Shown piece by piece: positions 43,429-52,565 of a stretch of DNA of 64,000 nucleotides. The stretch's first letter is position 1; every line of letters begins with the position of its first letter. Both the position numbers and the translations under genes were made by a program. The notes beneath the pieces are model-generated. The model was given only the letters and a program-made list of their open reading frames with translations, had not been told where the DNA came from and searched no databases. Source of the DNA: CAIWHR01 sp963734055 (GTDB taxonomy: Bacteria > Pseudomonadota > Gammaproteobacteria > Burkholderiales > Casimicrobiaceae). The stretch is taken from positions 496,001 to 560,000 of the forward strand of contig CAVTFQ010000002.1 of NCBI GenBank assembly GCA_963734055.1, read 5' to 3'.

Positions 43429-44916
43429 ATGAAATATGCGGATCTCCGCGACTTCCTGGCCCAGCTCGAGCAGCGCGGCGAACTGAAGCGCATCGCGGCC
43501 GAAGTCGACCCGCGGCTCGAGATGACGGAGATCTGCGACCGTGTGTTGCGCGCAGGTGGTCCGGCGCTCTTGTTCGAAAGGCCGAAGGGCCACCGCATCC
43601 CGGTGCTCGGCAATCTCTTCGGCACGCCGCGACGCGTCGCGCTCGGCATGGGCCAGGAGTCCGTCGACGCGCTGCGCGAGATCGGCAAGCTGCTCGCGTT
43701 CCTGAAGGAGCCCGAGCCGCCGAAGGGATTGAAGGACGCGTGGCAGAACACGCGGCCCGTGTTCATGCAGGTGCTGCACATGGCGCCGAAGGAGCGGTCG
43801 TCGGCGCCGTGCCAGGAGATCGTGTGGGAAGGCGCCGACGTCGACCTCTCGCGGCTGCCGGTGCAGACGTGCTGGCCGGGCGACGTCGCACCGCTCATCA
43901 CGTGGGGCCTCACCGTGACCCGCGGTCCCGAGAAGACGCGACAGAACCTCGGCATCTATCGGCAGCAGGTGCTGGCGCCCGACAGGGTCATCATGCGCTG
44001 GTTGCACACGCGCGGCGGCGCGCTCGACTTCCGCGACCACGCGAAGGCGTCGCCCGGCACGCCGTTTCCGATCGCCGTCGCCATCGGCGCCGACCCGGCG
44101 ACGATCCTGGGGGCGGTGACGCCGGTGCCGGACACGCTGTCCGAATACCAGTTCGCGGGGCTGCTCCGCGGCTCGCGCACCGAGATCGTCAAGTGCCTGA
44201 CGCACGGGCTCCACGTGCCGGCATCGGCGGAGATCGTGCTGGAAGGCTCCATCCGCCCGGATCCGGGCGACCCGACGGGGTACGAGACCGCGGCCGAAGG
44301 ACCCTACGGCGACCACACCGGCTATTACAACGACGTCGAGCGCTTTCCCGTGCTGACGATCGAGCGGATCACGATGCGGCGCGAGCCGATCTACCATTCG
44401 ACCTACACCGGCAAGCCGCCGGACGAGCCCTCGATGCTGGGCGTCGCGCTGAACGAAGTGTTCGTGCCGCTCCTGCAGAAGCAGTATCCCGAGATCGCGG
44501 ATTTCTACCTGCCGCCCGAGGGATGCAGCTACCGCGTCGCGGTCGTCGCGCTCCGGAAGCAGTACGCCGGGCACGCGAAGCGCGTGATGTTCGGCGTGTG
44601 GAGCTACCTGCGCCAGTTCATGTACACGAAGTTCATCGTCGTCACCGACGACGACATCGACGTCCGCGACTGGAAGGAGGTCGTCTGGGCGATCTCGACG
44701 CGCGTCGATCCGCAGCGCGACACGCTGATCGTGCCGCAGACGCCGATCGACTATCTCGATTTCGCCTCGCCGGTCGCGGGCGTCGGGAGCAAGATGGGGA
44801 TCGACGCGACGAACAAGTGGCCCGGCGAGACCGAGCGCGCGTGGGGCCGGCCAGTCGCGATGGATGCGGCGGTGAAGGCGCGCGTCGACGCGCTCTGGAA
44901 GGAACTCGGGATCTAG
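43429..44916 (+). CDS. ubiD: UbiD-family 4-hydroxy-3-polyprenylbenzoate decarboxylase
   Basis: 495 residues. N-terminal LRDFLAQLEQRGELKRI, VDPRLEMTEICDRVLRAGGPALLFE; prenyl-FMN/metal site region NLGIYRQQVL and MRWLHTRGGALDF; catalytic Glu in the TEIVKCLTHGLHVPASAEIVLEG block. YETAAEGPYGDHTGYY and STYTGKPPDEPSMLG are standard UbiD. It decarboxylates the prenylated hydroxybenzoate in ubiquinone synthesis and needs prenylated FMN from UbiX. Converges with yqjK-like gene, 3 bases apart. Confidence 0.95.
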   Translation: MKYADLRDFLAQLEQRGELKRIAAEVDPRLEMTEICDRVLRAGGPALLFERPKGHRIPVLGNLFGTPRRVALGMGQESVDALREIGKLLAFLKEPEPPKGLKDAWQNTRPVFMQVLHMAPKERSSAPCQEIVWEGADVDLSRLPVQTCWPGDVAPLITWGLTVTRGPEKTRQNLGIYRQQVLAPDRVIMRWLHTRGGALDFRDHAKASPGTPFPIAVAIGADPATILGAVTPVPDTLSEYQFAGLLRGSRTEIVKCLTHGLHVPASAEIVLEGSIRPDPGDPTGYETAAEGPYGDHTGYYNDVERFPVLTIERITMRREPIYHSTYTGKPPDEPSMLGVALNEVFVPLLQKQYPEIADFYLPPEGCSYRVAVVALRKQYAGHAKRVMFGVWSYLRQFMYTKFIVVTDDDIDVRDWKEVVWAISTRVDPQRDTLIVPQTPIDYLDFASPVAGVGSKMGIDATNKWPGETERAWGRPVAMDAAVKARVDALWKELGI

Positions 44917-44919
44917 GTG

Positions 44920-45204
44920 TCAGTGCATCCCGCGCCAGTTGCGCGCTATCCGCCACGCCGCGAGGCCATAGGAGGCGATGCGGAGCCAGCGGCCGAGTCT
45001 GGACGCTCCGACCAGCGGCGCCGCAAGCCCGACCAGCAGAGCGGCGCCGCCCCGCGCGAACGGCCCCCGCATGCCCGCGCCCGGCGGCGAGATCGCGGCG
45101 CGGACGTCGTGGATGGCGACCGTCATCTGTGCACGGTCGAACAACGCGCGAGCGCCGAGGAGCGCCTTGCGGTCGGCGATCTCCTGCAGGCGCGCCCGTC
45201 TCAC
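44920..45204 (-). CDS. YqjK-like small protein
   Basis: 94 residues from GTG coupled to the YqjE stop (GTGA). Starts RRARLQEIADRKALLGARAL, as in YqjK-family proteins, and ends with a hydrophobic stretch LGRWLRIASYGLAAWRIARNW. Always found after yqjD and yqjE; function unknown. A longer open frame upstream overlaps yqjE and is rejected. Confidence 0.75.
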   Translation of the reverse strand: MRRARLQEIADRKALLGARALFDRAQMTVAIHDVRAAISPPGAGMRGPFARGGAALLVGLAAPLVGASRLGRWLRIASYGLAAWRIARNWRGMH

Positions 45205-45602
45205 TTCGGCGCTCCGCGCTCGCCCGCGAGCCACGCTCGGTCGCGCTCGAGCTCGGCGAGCGTCGCGGCGAACGGCTTGGGATCCGTCCGCCGCCGCACC
45301 GAGAACCGCCACAGCGCCCAGGCGCCGCCGAGCAGATAGGCCGCCGTCACGACGCCGAGCGCGGTCAGCCGGTAAGTATCCCAGAAATAGACGACGACGA
45401 ACGCGGACGCGCCCAACGTGCCCGTTGCGAGGCAGACGAGCCCCACACCGAGCAGCACGAAGCGGTCCTTCGCAAGGTCGCGGGCCTCATCGAATTCGAC
45501 CGCCGCCAGCTCCGCGCGCGTGCGGACGAGATCGACCGCCGACGCCGCGAGCCGGGACAGCGCGCCGGACAGTCCGCTCGGCGCGGCGCCGGGTTCGCTC
45601 AT
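45201..45602 (-). CDS. YqjE-family / phage holin family III-like membrane protein
   Basis: 133 residues. An N-terminal amphipathic segment, then two membrane helices (VLLGVGLVCLATGTLGASAFVVVYF and TALGVVTAAYLLGGAWALW) separated by a short loop. The charged C-terminus ends ELERDRAWL. This is the YqjE family, sometimes labelled putative holin by fold only. It sits in the inner membrane between yqjD and yqjK. Confidence 0.82.
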   Translation of the reverse strand: MSEPGAAPSGLSGALSRLAASAVDLVRTRAELAAVEFDEARDLAKDRFVLLGVGLVCLATGTLGASAFVVVYFWDTYRLTALGVVTAAYLLGGAWALWRFSVRRRTDPKPFAATLAELERDRAWLAGERGAPK

Positions 45603-45614
45603 GCGGGGCGGGCG

Positions 45615-45926
45615 TTACCGCCGGCCGACGACCAGTCCGAGCAGGAATCCCACTGCGGCGGCGACGCCGATCGCCTGCCACGGGTTGTCGTGGACGTACG
45701 TGTCGGTGGCGCGCGCGGCCGCCTTGGCCTGGTCGAGCGCCTGGCCTTCGAGCTCCTGCAGCCTGAGCTTCGCGGTCAGCAACTTGGCCTCGACCTGCGA
45801 GCGGAGGTCACGGGCCTTCTCGCCCGTTTCCGTCGCGGCCTTCTTCAGCATGTCCTCGGCCTCGCCCAACACCGCCGAAAAATCGTCGACGAGCCTGGTG
45901 CGGGCACCTTCGTTTTCGCCTGCCAT
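45615..45926 (-). CDS. YqjD/ElaB (DUF883) ribosome-associated-type membrane protein
   Basis: 103 residues from ATG 45926, which has GGAGG 5 bases upstream; ATG 45938 also has a fair site. Long amphipathic helix (VLGEAEDMLKKAATETGEKA, LRLQELEGQALDQAKAA), then the signature YVHDNPWQAIGVAAAVGFLLGLVVGRR, a C-terminal membrane anchor. E. coli YqjD and ElaB bind stationary-phase ribosomes at the membrane. First gene of yqjD-yqjE-yqjK. Confidence 0.9.
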   Translation of the reverse strand: MAGENEGARTRLVDDFSAVLGEAEDMLKKAATETGEKARDLRSQVEAKLLTAKLRLQELEGQALDQAKAAARATDTYVHDNPWQAIGVAAAVGFLLGLVVGRR

Positions 45927-46081
45927 CGCTGCCTCCATCGTTGCGCCTCGCTTCGGCGCGGGTTCGGGCACTCCATTATAGGCGCGCGCGGACGGTGCCG
46001 GGCAACCGCCTCAAGCGCTGGCCAACGGCCCCGAAACGCGGCAAGCTCCCGGTTTCGTTACGTCCGGGAAGGGGGCCCCCG

Positions 46082-46558
46082 ATGACTGCACCGCTGCGCC
46101 TGCCGGCACTCCATCCCGCCACCGTCGCCGAAGTGCGCGGCTCGGGCTATCCCGAACCCTATCGGTCCCGGATGGGCGATCGCAGCAAGCGCCGCCTGGG
46201 CGAGGCATGCGGGCTCACCAAGCTCGGCGTCAACCTGGTCACGCTGGGGCCGGGCGGCCAGTCGGCGCTACGGCACTGGCACACGCTCGACGACGAGTTC
46301 GTCTACGTGGTGGAGGGCGAGGTCGTGCTGGTCACGAATGCAGGGGAGCAGGTGTTGGGCGCTGGCATGTGCGCCGGCTATCCGGCCGGCAGCCGGGATG
46401 CGCACCACTTCGTGAATCGGAGCGCCGCACCCGCGCGCTATCTCGAGATGGGCGGGCGGACGGACGGCGACAATGCGTTCTATCCCGACGACGACCTGAT
46501 GTGGGGCGTGGACGAGAACGGCGAATTCGCCGCCCACAAGGATGGCCGCCGCTATTGA
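46082..46558 (+). CDS. cupin-domain protein
   Basis: 158 residues with a conserved beta-barrel: RHWHTLDDEFVYVVEGEVVLVT gives motif 1 (His, His, Glu), and GYPAGSRDAHHFVNRS motif 2. Such cupins bind a divalent metal; many are annotated as transcriptional-regulator-like or isomerases, and the function cannot be told here. A purine-rich GGGAAGGGGG precedes the ATG. Next gene is 73 bases downstream. Confidence 0.82.
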   Translation: MTAPLRLPALHPATVAEVRGSGYPEPYRSRMGDRSKRRLGEACGLTKLGVNLVTLGPGGQSALRHWHTLDDEFVYVVEGEVVLVTNAGEQVLGAGMCAGYPAGSRDAHHFVNRSAAPARYLEMGGRTDGDNAFYPDDDLMWGVDENGEFAAHKDGRRY

Positions 46559-46631
46559 CCCTCGCGGCGACGCCCCCATCTTGACCCCCGCCGCGAGTTC
46601 GCGGCGCAAGCCAACCGAGGAGACTCGAGCC

Positions 46632-47039
46632 ATGGCCGACCTGCCAGTCCAGGGCGCCGGAACCGCCGGCCATCCCCCCGTCAACGCCGCGACGCTCGTC
46701 TACGTGCTGTTCGCGATCGCCGTGATCGGCGCGCTCGCGGCCCACGGACTGATCGTTTTCGCGCCGCTCGTGGGAATTGCCGGCGTCGTGGGCGTGATCA
46801 TCGCGTACGTGAAGCGCGACGAGGCGCGGGGCACGTGGGTGGCATCGCACCTCACCTGGCTCATCCGCACGTTCTGGTGGTCGTTTCTTTGGGACACGAT
46901 CGCCGTCGTGCTGTTCATCACGCTGATCGGCATTCCGCTCGCGATCGCGATCCTCGTGGCGACGTCGATCTGGGGGATCTACCGGCTCGTGCGCGGCTTC
47001 CTCTCGTTCAAGGACAGCGAGGCGATTCCCGGCGTGTAG
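46632..47039 (+). CDS. DUF4870-like membrane protein
   Basis: 135 residues with three membrane helices: LVYVLFAIAVIGALAAHG, LIVFAPLVGIAGVVGVIIAYV and the long FLWDTIAVVLFITLIGIPLAIAIL. The central loop KRDEARGTWVASHLTWLIRTFWWS fits the DUF4870/Tic20-like small membrane protein family. Function unknown. Convergent with the DUF1992 gene, 6 bases apart. Confidence 0.8.
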   Translation: MADLPVQGAGTAGHPPVNAATLVYVLFAIAVIGALAAHGLIVFAPLVGIAGVVGVIIAYVKRDEARGTWVASHLTWLIRTFWWSFLWDTIAVVLFITLIGIPLAIAILVATSIWGIYRLVRGFLSFKDSEAIPGV

Positions 47040-47045
47040 CGGTTC

Positions 47046-47408
47046 TCAGCGGCCGAGCCGCGCAAGGAGGAATGCGCGGTAGGCGCCCGCGCGCGGCAGG
47101 CTCCGGCCGCTCGCGGTTTCGAGCGTCGTCTCGAGCAAGGCGAGCCGCGCAGCGGCGCGCGACCGCTCGGCATCGTCCGTCGCCGCCGCGAGCAGTTGGC
47201 GCAGCATGGCCGCTTCCCGGCGCGCCTCGAGCTCGGCCGGAAGGAAGCCGGCGTTGCGCAGGATCCGGTACGCCATCCTCGATTCCTCGGGAATCATCCG
47301 GTCGTCGTCGAGCGCGAGCGGCCGGCCGGCGCCGGGCAGGTTGTCGAACGCGCCGGCGCGGGCGGCTTCGGCGATTCTTGCTTCCGCGATAAGTTCGAGA
47401 CCCAGCAT
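47046..47408 (-). CDS. DUF1992 (DnaJC28-like conserved domain) protein
   Basis: 120 residues. The conserved domain starts at IAEARIAEAARAGAFDNLPGAGRPLALDDD, the hallmark of DUF1992, and contains PEESRMAYRILRNAGFLPAELE. The eukaryotic relative is DNAJC28; no J domain is present here. Function unknown. It follows dacB by 2 bases, last in a leftward operon. Confidence 0.88.
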   Translation of the reverse strand: MLGLELIAEARIAEAARAGAFDNLPGAGRPLALDDDRMIPEESRMAYRILRNAGFLPAELEARREAAMLRQLLAAATDDAERSRAAARLALLETTLETASGRSLPRAGAYRAFLLARLGR

Positions 47409-47410
47409 CG

Positions 47411-48850
47411 TCAGTGCTTCGTGAGCGCGTCCCACGCCGCCGCGTGATGATGGATCCACTCGACGAAGAAGTCGAGCGCGCCCTGCGCGTGATTCGCGTT
47501 GGGGTGATTGACGATCGCGGCGAGCGCAAACCTCCGGCCGTCGGGCGTGATCACGTAGCCCGCGATCGCGCGCGCGCCTTCGAGCGTGCCCGTCTTGAGC
47601 AGCCCCTGGCCCGCGACGTCGCCATTCTGGAAGCGTCGTTCGAGCGTGCCGTCCGTCGCTGCGACGGACAGCGAGCTTGCGAACTCGTCGCGCACCGGGC
47701 TCGCATCCGCGGCGATCAGCAGGCGCACGAGGCTCCCGGCGCTGATCCGTGCCTTGCGCGAGAGTCCCGAGCCGTTTTCGAGGACCAGCTCGGGCATCTT
47801 CAATCCGCGCGCGGCCAGCCAGCGCTTCACCGCGGCGATCGCGCCGGCCGGCGTCGCGGGCGGCTGCCCCCCTGCCGTGGCGAGGGTCAGGAACAGCTGG
47901 CGCGCCATCACGTTGTTCGAGAGCTTGTTCACGTCGCGGACGACGTCGTAGAGCGGCGGCGACTCGAGCACCGCGAACGCGGGCTCGCCGGCCGGTGCGC
48001 GCCCGTCCTTCCAGCCGCCGGAGAAGCGTCCCCCGGCCGCGCGGAAATAGGCCGTGAACATCGCGTGAACGTAGGACGGGTGGTCGAGCAGCGACACCCA
48101 CCATTCGCGATCGCCGCAGGACGCCGCGTAGCGGCCCGGGAAGCGCGCGTGGGCGCTCGTTCCGCGGTCGACGAACGACGCGTCCAACGCGCTCCGCCAG
48201 TCGTTGCAGTCGCCGGTGTCGAGCCGTGGCAGGGGGTCGATCGTCACGTTGGGCAGCGACGGCTCGGCAGCGACCACGATTCCGTCGCCCGTGGCGTTCG
48301 GGGCGAAGGCGAATTTCACGGCCTTGAAATTGACGAGCAACGCGTCGGGTCCGACGTTGTAGGGCTTGAGCGGTTCCCCGTCGAACGCGGCCGGGTCGTA
48401 GGGGGCCGGCGCGAAGAACGAGCGGTCGAGGACGAGGTCGCCATCGATGGCAACGAGGCCCTGCGCCACGAGCTTGGCCATGAACGCCTGCCACTGCTCG
48501 ACCGTGATCTTCGGATCGCCGTGACCCACGAGCACGAGATTGCCGTGCAGCACGCCGTGGTCGAGCGGCCCGTCGAGGAACGCCTGCGTCGTCCACCGGT
48601 AATCGGGAGTCAGAAGCTCGAGCGCGGCGAACGTCGTGACGAGCTTCATCGCCGAAGCCGGGTTCATCGGCTTCGTGGCCTCGTGCGCGAGCATCGGCCG
48701 CGGCCTCCCCGTCTCCTGCACGACGATCGCCACCGCATTCGGCGGGACGCCGGCCGCGCGAAATGCGCGCGCGACAGGCGGCGGCAGCACCGCCTGCGCG
48801 AGGCCCGACAGCGCCGCGACGGCAAGGGCGAGCAGGGCCGTCGCCTTCAC
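47411..48850 (-). CDS. dacB: D-alanyl-D-alanine carboxypeptidase/endopeptidase (PBP4 type)
   Basis: 479 residues from GTG coupled to the bioA stop (GTGA). Signal peptide to about residue 20. Peptidase S13 motifs: SxxK in NPASAMKLVTT, SNN in NKLSNNVMARQ, and KTG in LLKTGTLEGARA. A large insert between SxxK and SNN is typical of DacB. The periplasmic enzyme trims and cuts peptidoglycan crosslinks. ENGSGLSRKARIS further supports the family. Confidence 0.92.
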   Translation of the reverse strand: MKATALLALAVAALSGLAQAVLPPPVARAFRAAGVPPNAVAIVVQETGRPRPMLAHEATKPMNPASAMKLVTTFAALELLTPDYRWTTQAFLDGPLDHGVLHGNLVLVGHGDPKITVEQWQAFMAKLVAQGLVAIDGDLVLDRSFFAPAPYDPAAFDGEPLKPYNVGPDALLVNFKAVKFAFAPNATGDGIVVAAEPSLPNVTIDPLPRLDTGDCNDWRSALDASFVDRGTSAHARFPGRYAASCGDREWWVSLLDHPSYVHAMFTAYFRAAGGRFSGGWKDGRAPAGEPAFAVLESPPLYDVVRDVNKLSNNVMARQLFLTLATAGGQPPATPAGAIAAVKRWLAARGLKMPELVLENGSGLSRKARISAGSLVRLLIAADASPVRDEFASSLSVAATDGTLERRFQNGDVAGQGLLKTGTLEGARAIAGYVITPDGRRFALAAIVNHPNANHAQGALDFFVEWIHHHAAAWDALTKH

Positions 48851-50175
48851 GACTGTTCCAGGATGGCGCGCGTCGCGGCCGCCAGCGCCGCGAACTCGTC
48901 GTCGGTGACGACGTACGGCGGCATGAAGTAGACGGTCCGGCCGAGCGGGCGCAGCAGGATCCCGCGCGCGAGCCCCTGCGCGAAGCACCAGCGCGCGAAA
49001 TCCGGCCGCTCGGTCTCGACGTCGAACGCGACGATCATCCCCGCCTGCCGGAAGTGCCGCACCGCGGGGTGCGCGGCGAGCGGCGCGGCGAGCTCGTTCC
49101 AGCGCAGCGCCTTGGCGCGGTTCGCGGCGATCACGTCGTCGTCGCGGAAGAGGTCGAGCACGGCGAGCGCCGCGCGGCAGGCGAGCGCGTTGCCCGTGTA
49201 CGAGTGCGAGTGAAGGAACGCGCGCGCGAGGTCGTCGCCGTAGAAGGCGGCGTAGACCTCGTCCGTCGTGAGCACGCAGGAGAGCGGCAGGTAGCCGCCG
49301 GTCAGCCCTTTCGACAGGCAGAGGAAGTCCGGCGCCGATGCGCCGGAATGCTCCCATGCGAACAGCGTTCCGGTCCGGCCGAAGCCGGTCATGATCTCGT
49401 CCGCGATCAGCAGTACGTCGTGGCGCGAGCAGATCTCGCGGGCGCGCGCGAGGTAGTGCGCATCGTGCATCGCCATCCCGGAGGCGCCCTGCACGCGCGG
49501 CTCGACGATCAGCGCGGCGGTCGTCGCGTGATGGAGGGCGAGGTGCGCGTCGAGCGCGCGCGCCGCCCGCTCCGCGACGTCGCGCGCGGTTTCGCCGGGC
49601 CCCGCCTGCCTTGCGTCCGGGCTCGCGATCACGGTCCCGGGACGCAGCAGCGGCGTGTACGTGTCGCGGAAGATCGGCACGTCGGTGACCGCGAGCGCGC
49701 CGATCGTCTCGCCGTGATAGCCGGAAGCGAGGCTCACGAACTCCGTCTTCGCCGGCCGGCCGCGATTCTTCCAGTAGTGGAAGGCCATCTTGAGCGCGAT
49801 CTCGATCGCGGAGGCTCCGTCGCTGCCGTAGAACGCGTGGCCGAGACCGGAGGGGGCGAGCGCCGCGAGCCGCTCGGAGAGCTCGACCACGGGCCGGTGC
49901 GTGAACCCGGCCAGGATCACGTGCTCGAGCTCGCCAAGCTGCTCCACCAGCGCGGCGTTGATCCGCGGATTCGCGTGGCCGAACAGGTTGACCCACCACG
50001 ACGAGACCGCATCGAGGTAGCGGCGGCCGTCGAAGTCGTAGAGCCACGCGCCCTCGCCACGCGCGATCGGCACCAGCGGCAGCGTCTCGTGCACCTTCAT
50101 CTGCGTGCACGGGTGCCACACGGCGCGGCGGCTTCGCGCGAGCCAGTCCGAGTTCCAGAGCAGGTCCTGGTTCAG
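48847..50175 (-). CDS. bioA: adenosylmethionine-8-amino-7-oxononanoate aminotransferase
   Basis: 442 residues, PLP-dependent class III aminotransferase of biotin synthesis. Family-specific segments: RAVWHPCTQMK at the N-terminus, SSWWVNLFGHANPRI, FYGSDGASAIEIALKMAF, SGYHGETIGALAVTD, ADEIMTGFGRTG, and the PLP lysine in LCLSKGLTGGYLPLS. The conserved N-terminus requires translation to start before WHPCTQ, but no ATG, GTG or TTG is there; CTG 50173-50175 overlaps the patatin stop as CTGA, has GGGG upstream and gives the family's usual length. No other bio genes are adjacent. Confidence 0.9.
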   Translation of the reverse strand: MNQDLLWNSDWLARSRRAVWHPCTQMKVHETLPLVPIARGEGAWLYDFDGRRYLDAVSSWWVNLFGHANPRINAALVEQLGELEHVILAGFTHRPVVELSERLAALAPSGLGHAFYGSDGASAIEIALKMAFHYWKNRGRPAKTEFVSLASGYHGETIGALAVTDVPIFRDTYTPLLRPGTVIASPDARQAGPGETARDVAERAARALDAHLALHHATTAALIVEPRVQGASGMAMHDAHYLARAREICSRHDVLLIADEIMTGFGRTGTLFAWEHSGASAPDFLCLSKGLTGGYLPLSCVLTTDEVYAAFYGDDLARAFLHSHSYTGNALACRAALAVLDLFRDDDVIAANRAKALRWNELAAPLAAHPAVRHFRQAGMIVAFDVETERPDFARWCFAQGLARGILLRPLGRTVYFMPPYVVTDDEFAALAAATRAILEQS

Positions 50176-52436
50176 GGTCGCCCCAGGAACAGGTAAAAGC
50201 TCGACGCGTTGCCGGTCGCGCGGCCGTACGCGAAGTAGAACGGTCCGATGAACGTGTTGGCGGCGAGGAACAGGCTGCCCGCTTTGACGAGATCGGACGC
50301 GGAGATGTCGCTGCGAACCTGCCACGTGTTGCCCGCCTCGATCGAGCCGCCGACGAAGACGTTGCCGCCCATCAGCGGGACGTACGCGAGCTTGTGGTAG
50401 TAGACGACCCGGCCGAAGGCGAGGTAGCTGCCCTCGAGCTGGGCGGTGCGCAAGCCGGAGAGATTGAGGAGGCCGCCCAGCAGAAACGGGTTGACGAGCG
50501 CGGGGTCGTTGCGCGAAAGCCCGCCGACGCGTCCGGCGACGTTGAGGAAGTCGTTGTCGGTGACGGGAATGCCGCCGTTGGCGTAGAAATCGATGCGCGC
50601 GAGCTTCTTGCTCACCTCGTCGGGATTCTCGCCCAGGCGCTGCGTGCGCTGGCCGTAGAATGCGTCGAGCGTCGCCCGCACGCCGCGATGCGGGAAGAAC
50701 GAATTGTCGAGGTTGTCCCAGCGCGCAAGCGCACGGAGTCCCGCGTCGGTCTGGCGCGCGGTCTGGAAGCCGGGGACCGCGATCGTGGGGCTGGCCTTGT
50801 AGAACGTGTAGGTCGGTCCGACCCGGATCTCGCCCGAGCGGCCGATGGGCACGCCGAGATCGGCCGTCGCATTGTTCGCCTGGACGCGGTATTCGGCGAC
50901 CCGCTGCGAACCGCTGAATATGTAGCGCGGGACGTTCTGCGCCGAGGCGTCGAGCGCGCCGAAGAGCGTCGTGCGCAGGTCGAACGGCTGGTAGAGCTCG
51001 GTCGCGAAACGCGTGACGCGACCGACCTCGATCTCGTTCAGCCATTGGGCGCCGAGGCTGTTGAGCCAGACGCGGCGATGGCCCATGAGGAGCGAGAAGT
51101 TGGTCTCGCCCTGGAAGTCGGTCGAGTAGTTGAGGCCGAAGCGCAGGTAGTTGGGCCCGATCGGCTTCTCGCGCACGTCGACTTCGAGCCCGGTGCGCTC
51201 GCCGTCGCGCGTGAGGTGATAGTCGATGCGCTCGTATTCGCCGGTGCCGTAGATCCGCGAGATCGCCGTGTCCAGCGCCTTCGCGTCGAGGGGTTCGCCG
51301 ATGGGTACGGCGAGCTCCTGCGCCAGCACCTCGGGGTTCGCGTACTGCGTCCCCTCGATCCGGACGAACTCGACGTTGGGCGGCGGGGTGTCCCCGAGCG
51401 CCGGCCGCCCGGCCTTGTACGCGGCGTAAGCCTCGGGCGACAGCGCGAGCGAAGCGAGCTTCGGCGCCTCGTCGCGCGCGGCAGCCGCGCCCAGCCGGAT
51501 GAATTCGGCGGTCTGCCGGAAATCGGCCGCCGTCAGCGCCCCGAGGTCGGGCGAGATGAGGACGTCGCCCTCCCGCATCGTCGCGAGCTGGAGGCGGACG
51601 TTCTGCTCGGTCAGGATGTTGATCATCTGACCCGTGAGCCCGATGATGGACTGGAGCTGCTCGCGCGGCGCGAGCGGCGTGCCGATGTTGACGGCGATGA
51701 CGACTTCGGCGCCCATCTTGCGCACGACGTCGATCGGCAGGTTGTCGACGAGCCCGCCGTCCCCCAGCAGGTGCCCGCGCGCCTCGACCGGCGAGAAGAT
51801 GCCGGGAATCGACATGCTCGCGCGCATCGCCTCGTAGAGCGGCCCTTCGGTGAAGACGTACGGCGTTCCGGCCACCATGTCGGTCGCGACGCACCGGAAC
51901 GGGATCGGGAGGCGGTCGAGATCCTTGACGCCGTCGGCGGCCGCCGTCAGCTCGTGCAGGTAGAGCTCGAGGTTGGCGCCGGAGAGCGCTCCCTGGAAGC
52001 CGCGGACCTGCCAGTCGCGGATCCCGATCTCGAGCGGCAACGGGAACCGCGTGTCGATCTGCTTGTCGCGGAAGCCGAGCTCGCGCCGCGGCGGCGAGTC
52101 CGAGAACAGCGTCGTCCAGTCGATCGTCGCGAGGATCGACTCCATCTCCGCCGGCGTGCGCCCGGACGCGTACAGGCCGCCGACGATCGAGCCCATCGAG
52201 GTGGCCGCGACGTAATCGACCGGGATCCTCATTTCGTCGAGGACCTTGAGCACGCCGACGTGCGCGATGCCGCGGGCGCCGCCGCCGGAGAGGACGAGGC
52301 CGATCTTCGGGCGCTTCTTCTCCGCGGGCGTCGCCGCGGCCGGTTGCGCGAAGGCCACGTGCGTGCAGGCAAGGAGCGCGGCGAGCATCCACGCGGCCAT
52401 CACGCGGATTCGGGGAACACCGCAGCGGCGGCGCAT
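50172..52436 (-). CDS. patatin-like phospholipase with POTRA/outer-membrane barrel (type Vd, PlpD-like)
   Basis: 754 residues from ATG 52436 (ATG 52478 also possible). Signal peptide MRRRCGVPRIRVMAAWMLA to AFAQ. Patatin domain: oxyanion loop LVLSGGGARGIAHVG, nucleophile serine in ATSMGSIVGGLY, catalytic Asp in LLGDGGLVDNLP. Then a POTRA-like part (VEFVRIEGTQYANPEVLAQEL) and about 330 residues of BamA-type beta-barrel ending NASSFYLFLGRP, with a terminal aromatic-rich strand. PlpD-type proteins secrete or display a lipase across the outer membrane. First gene of the operon with bioA and dacB. Confidence 0.9.
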   Translation of the reverse strand: MRRRCGVPRIRVMAAWMLAALLACTHVAFAQPAAATPAEKKRPKIGLVLSGGGARGIAHVGVLKVLDEMRIPVDYVAATSMGSIVGGLYASGRTPAEMESILATIDWTTLFSDSPPRRELGFRDKQIDTRFPLPLEIGIRDWQVRGFQGALSGANLELYLHELTAAADGVKDLDRLPIPFRCVATDMVAGTPYVFTEGPLYEAMRASMSIPGIFSPVEARGHLLGDGGLVDNLPIDVVRKMGAEVVIAVNIGTPLAPREQLQSIIGLTGQMINILTEQNVRLQLATMREGDVLISPDLGALTAADFRQTAEFIRLGAAAARDEAPKLASLALSPEAYAAYKAGRPALGDTPPPNVEFVRIEGTQYANPEVLAQELAVPIGEPLDAKALDTAISRIYGTGEYERIDYHLTRDGERTGLEVDVREKPIGPNYLRFGLNYSTDFQGETNFSLLMGHRRVWLNSLGAQWLNEIEVGRVTRFATELYQPFDLRTTLFGALDASAQNVPRYIFSGSQRVAEYRVQANNATADLGVPIGRSGEIRVGPTYTFYKASPTIAVPGFQTARQTDAGLRALARWDNLDNSFFPHRGVRATLDAFYGQRTQRLGENPDEVSKKLARIDFYANGGIPVTDNDFLNVAGRVGGLSRNDPALVNPFLLGGLLNLSGLRTAQLEGSYLAFGRVVYYHKLAYVPLMGGNVFVGGSIEAGNTWQVRSDISASDLVKAGSLFLAANTFIGPFYFAYGRATGNASSFYLFLGRP

Positions 52437-52565
52437 GTTCGCCACGCGGGAGGCGACGGCTGCTACGGTCGTGCCCATGGCGTCATCACTGCGATTATAC
52501 GGCGACTGGAAGCGCCACCTTGCGATTTGACATTCGAGTGCCGCGCTCCTAGGGTCGACGCTCAG

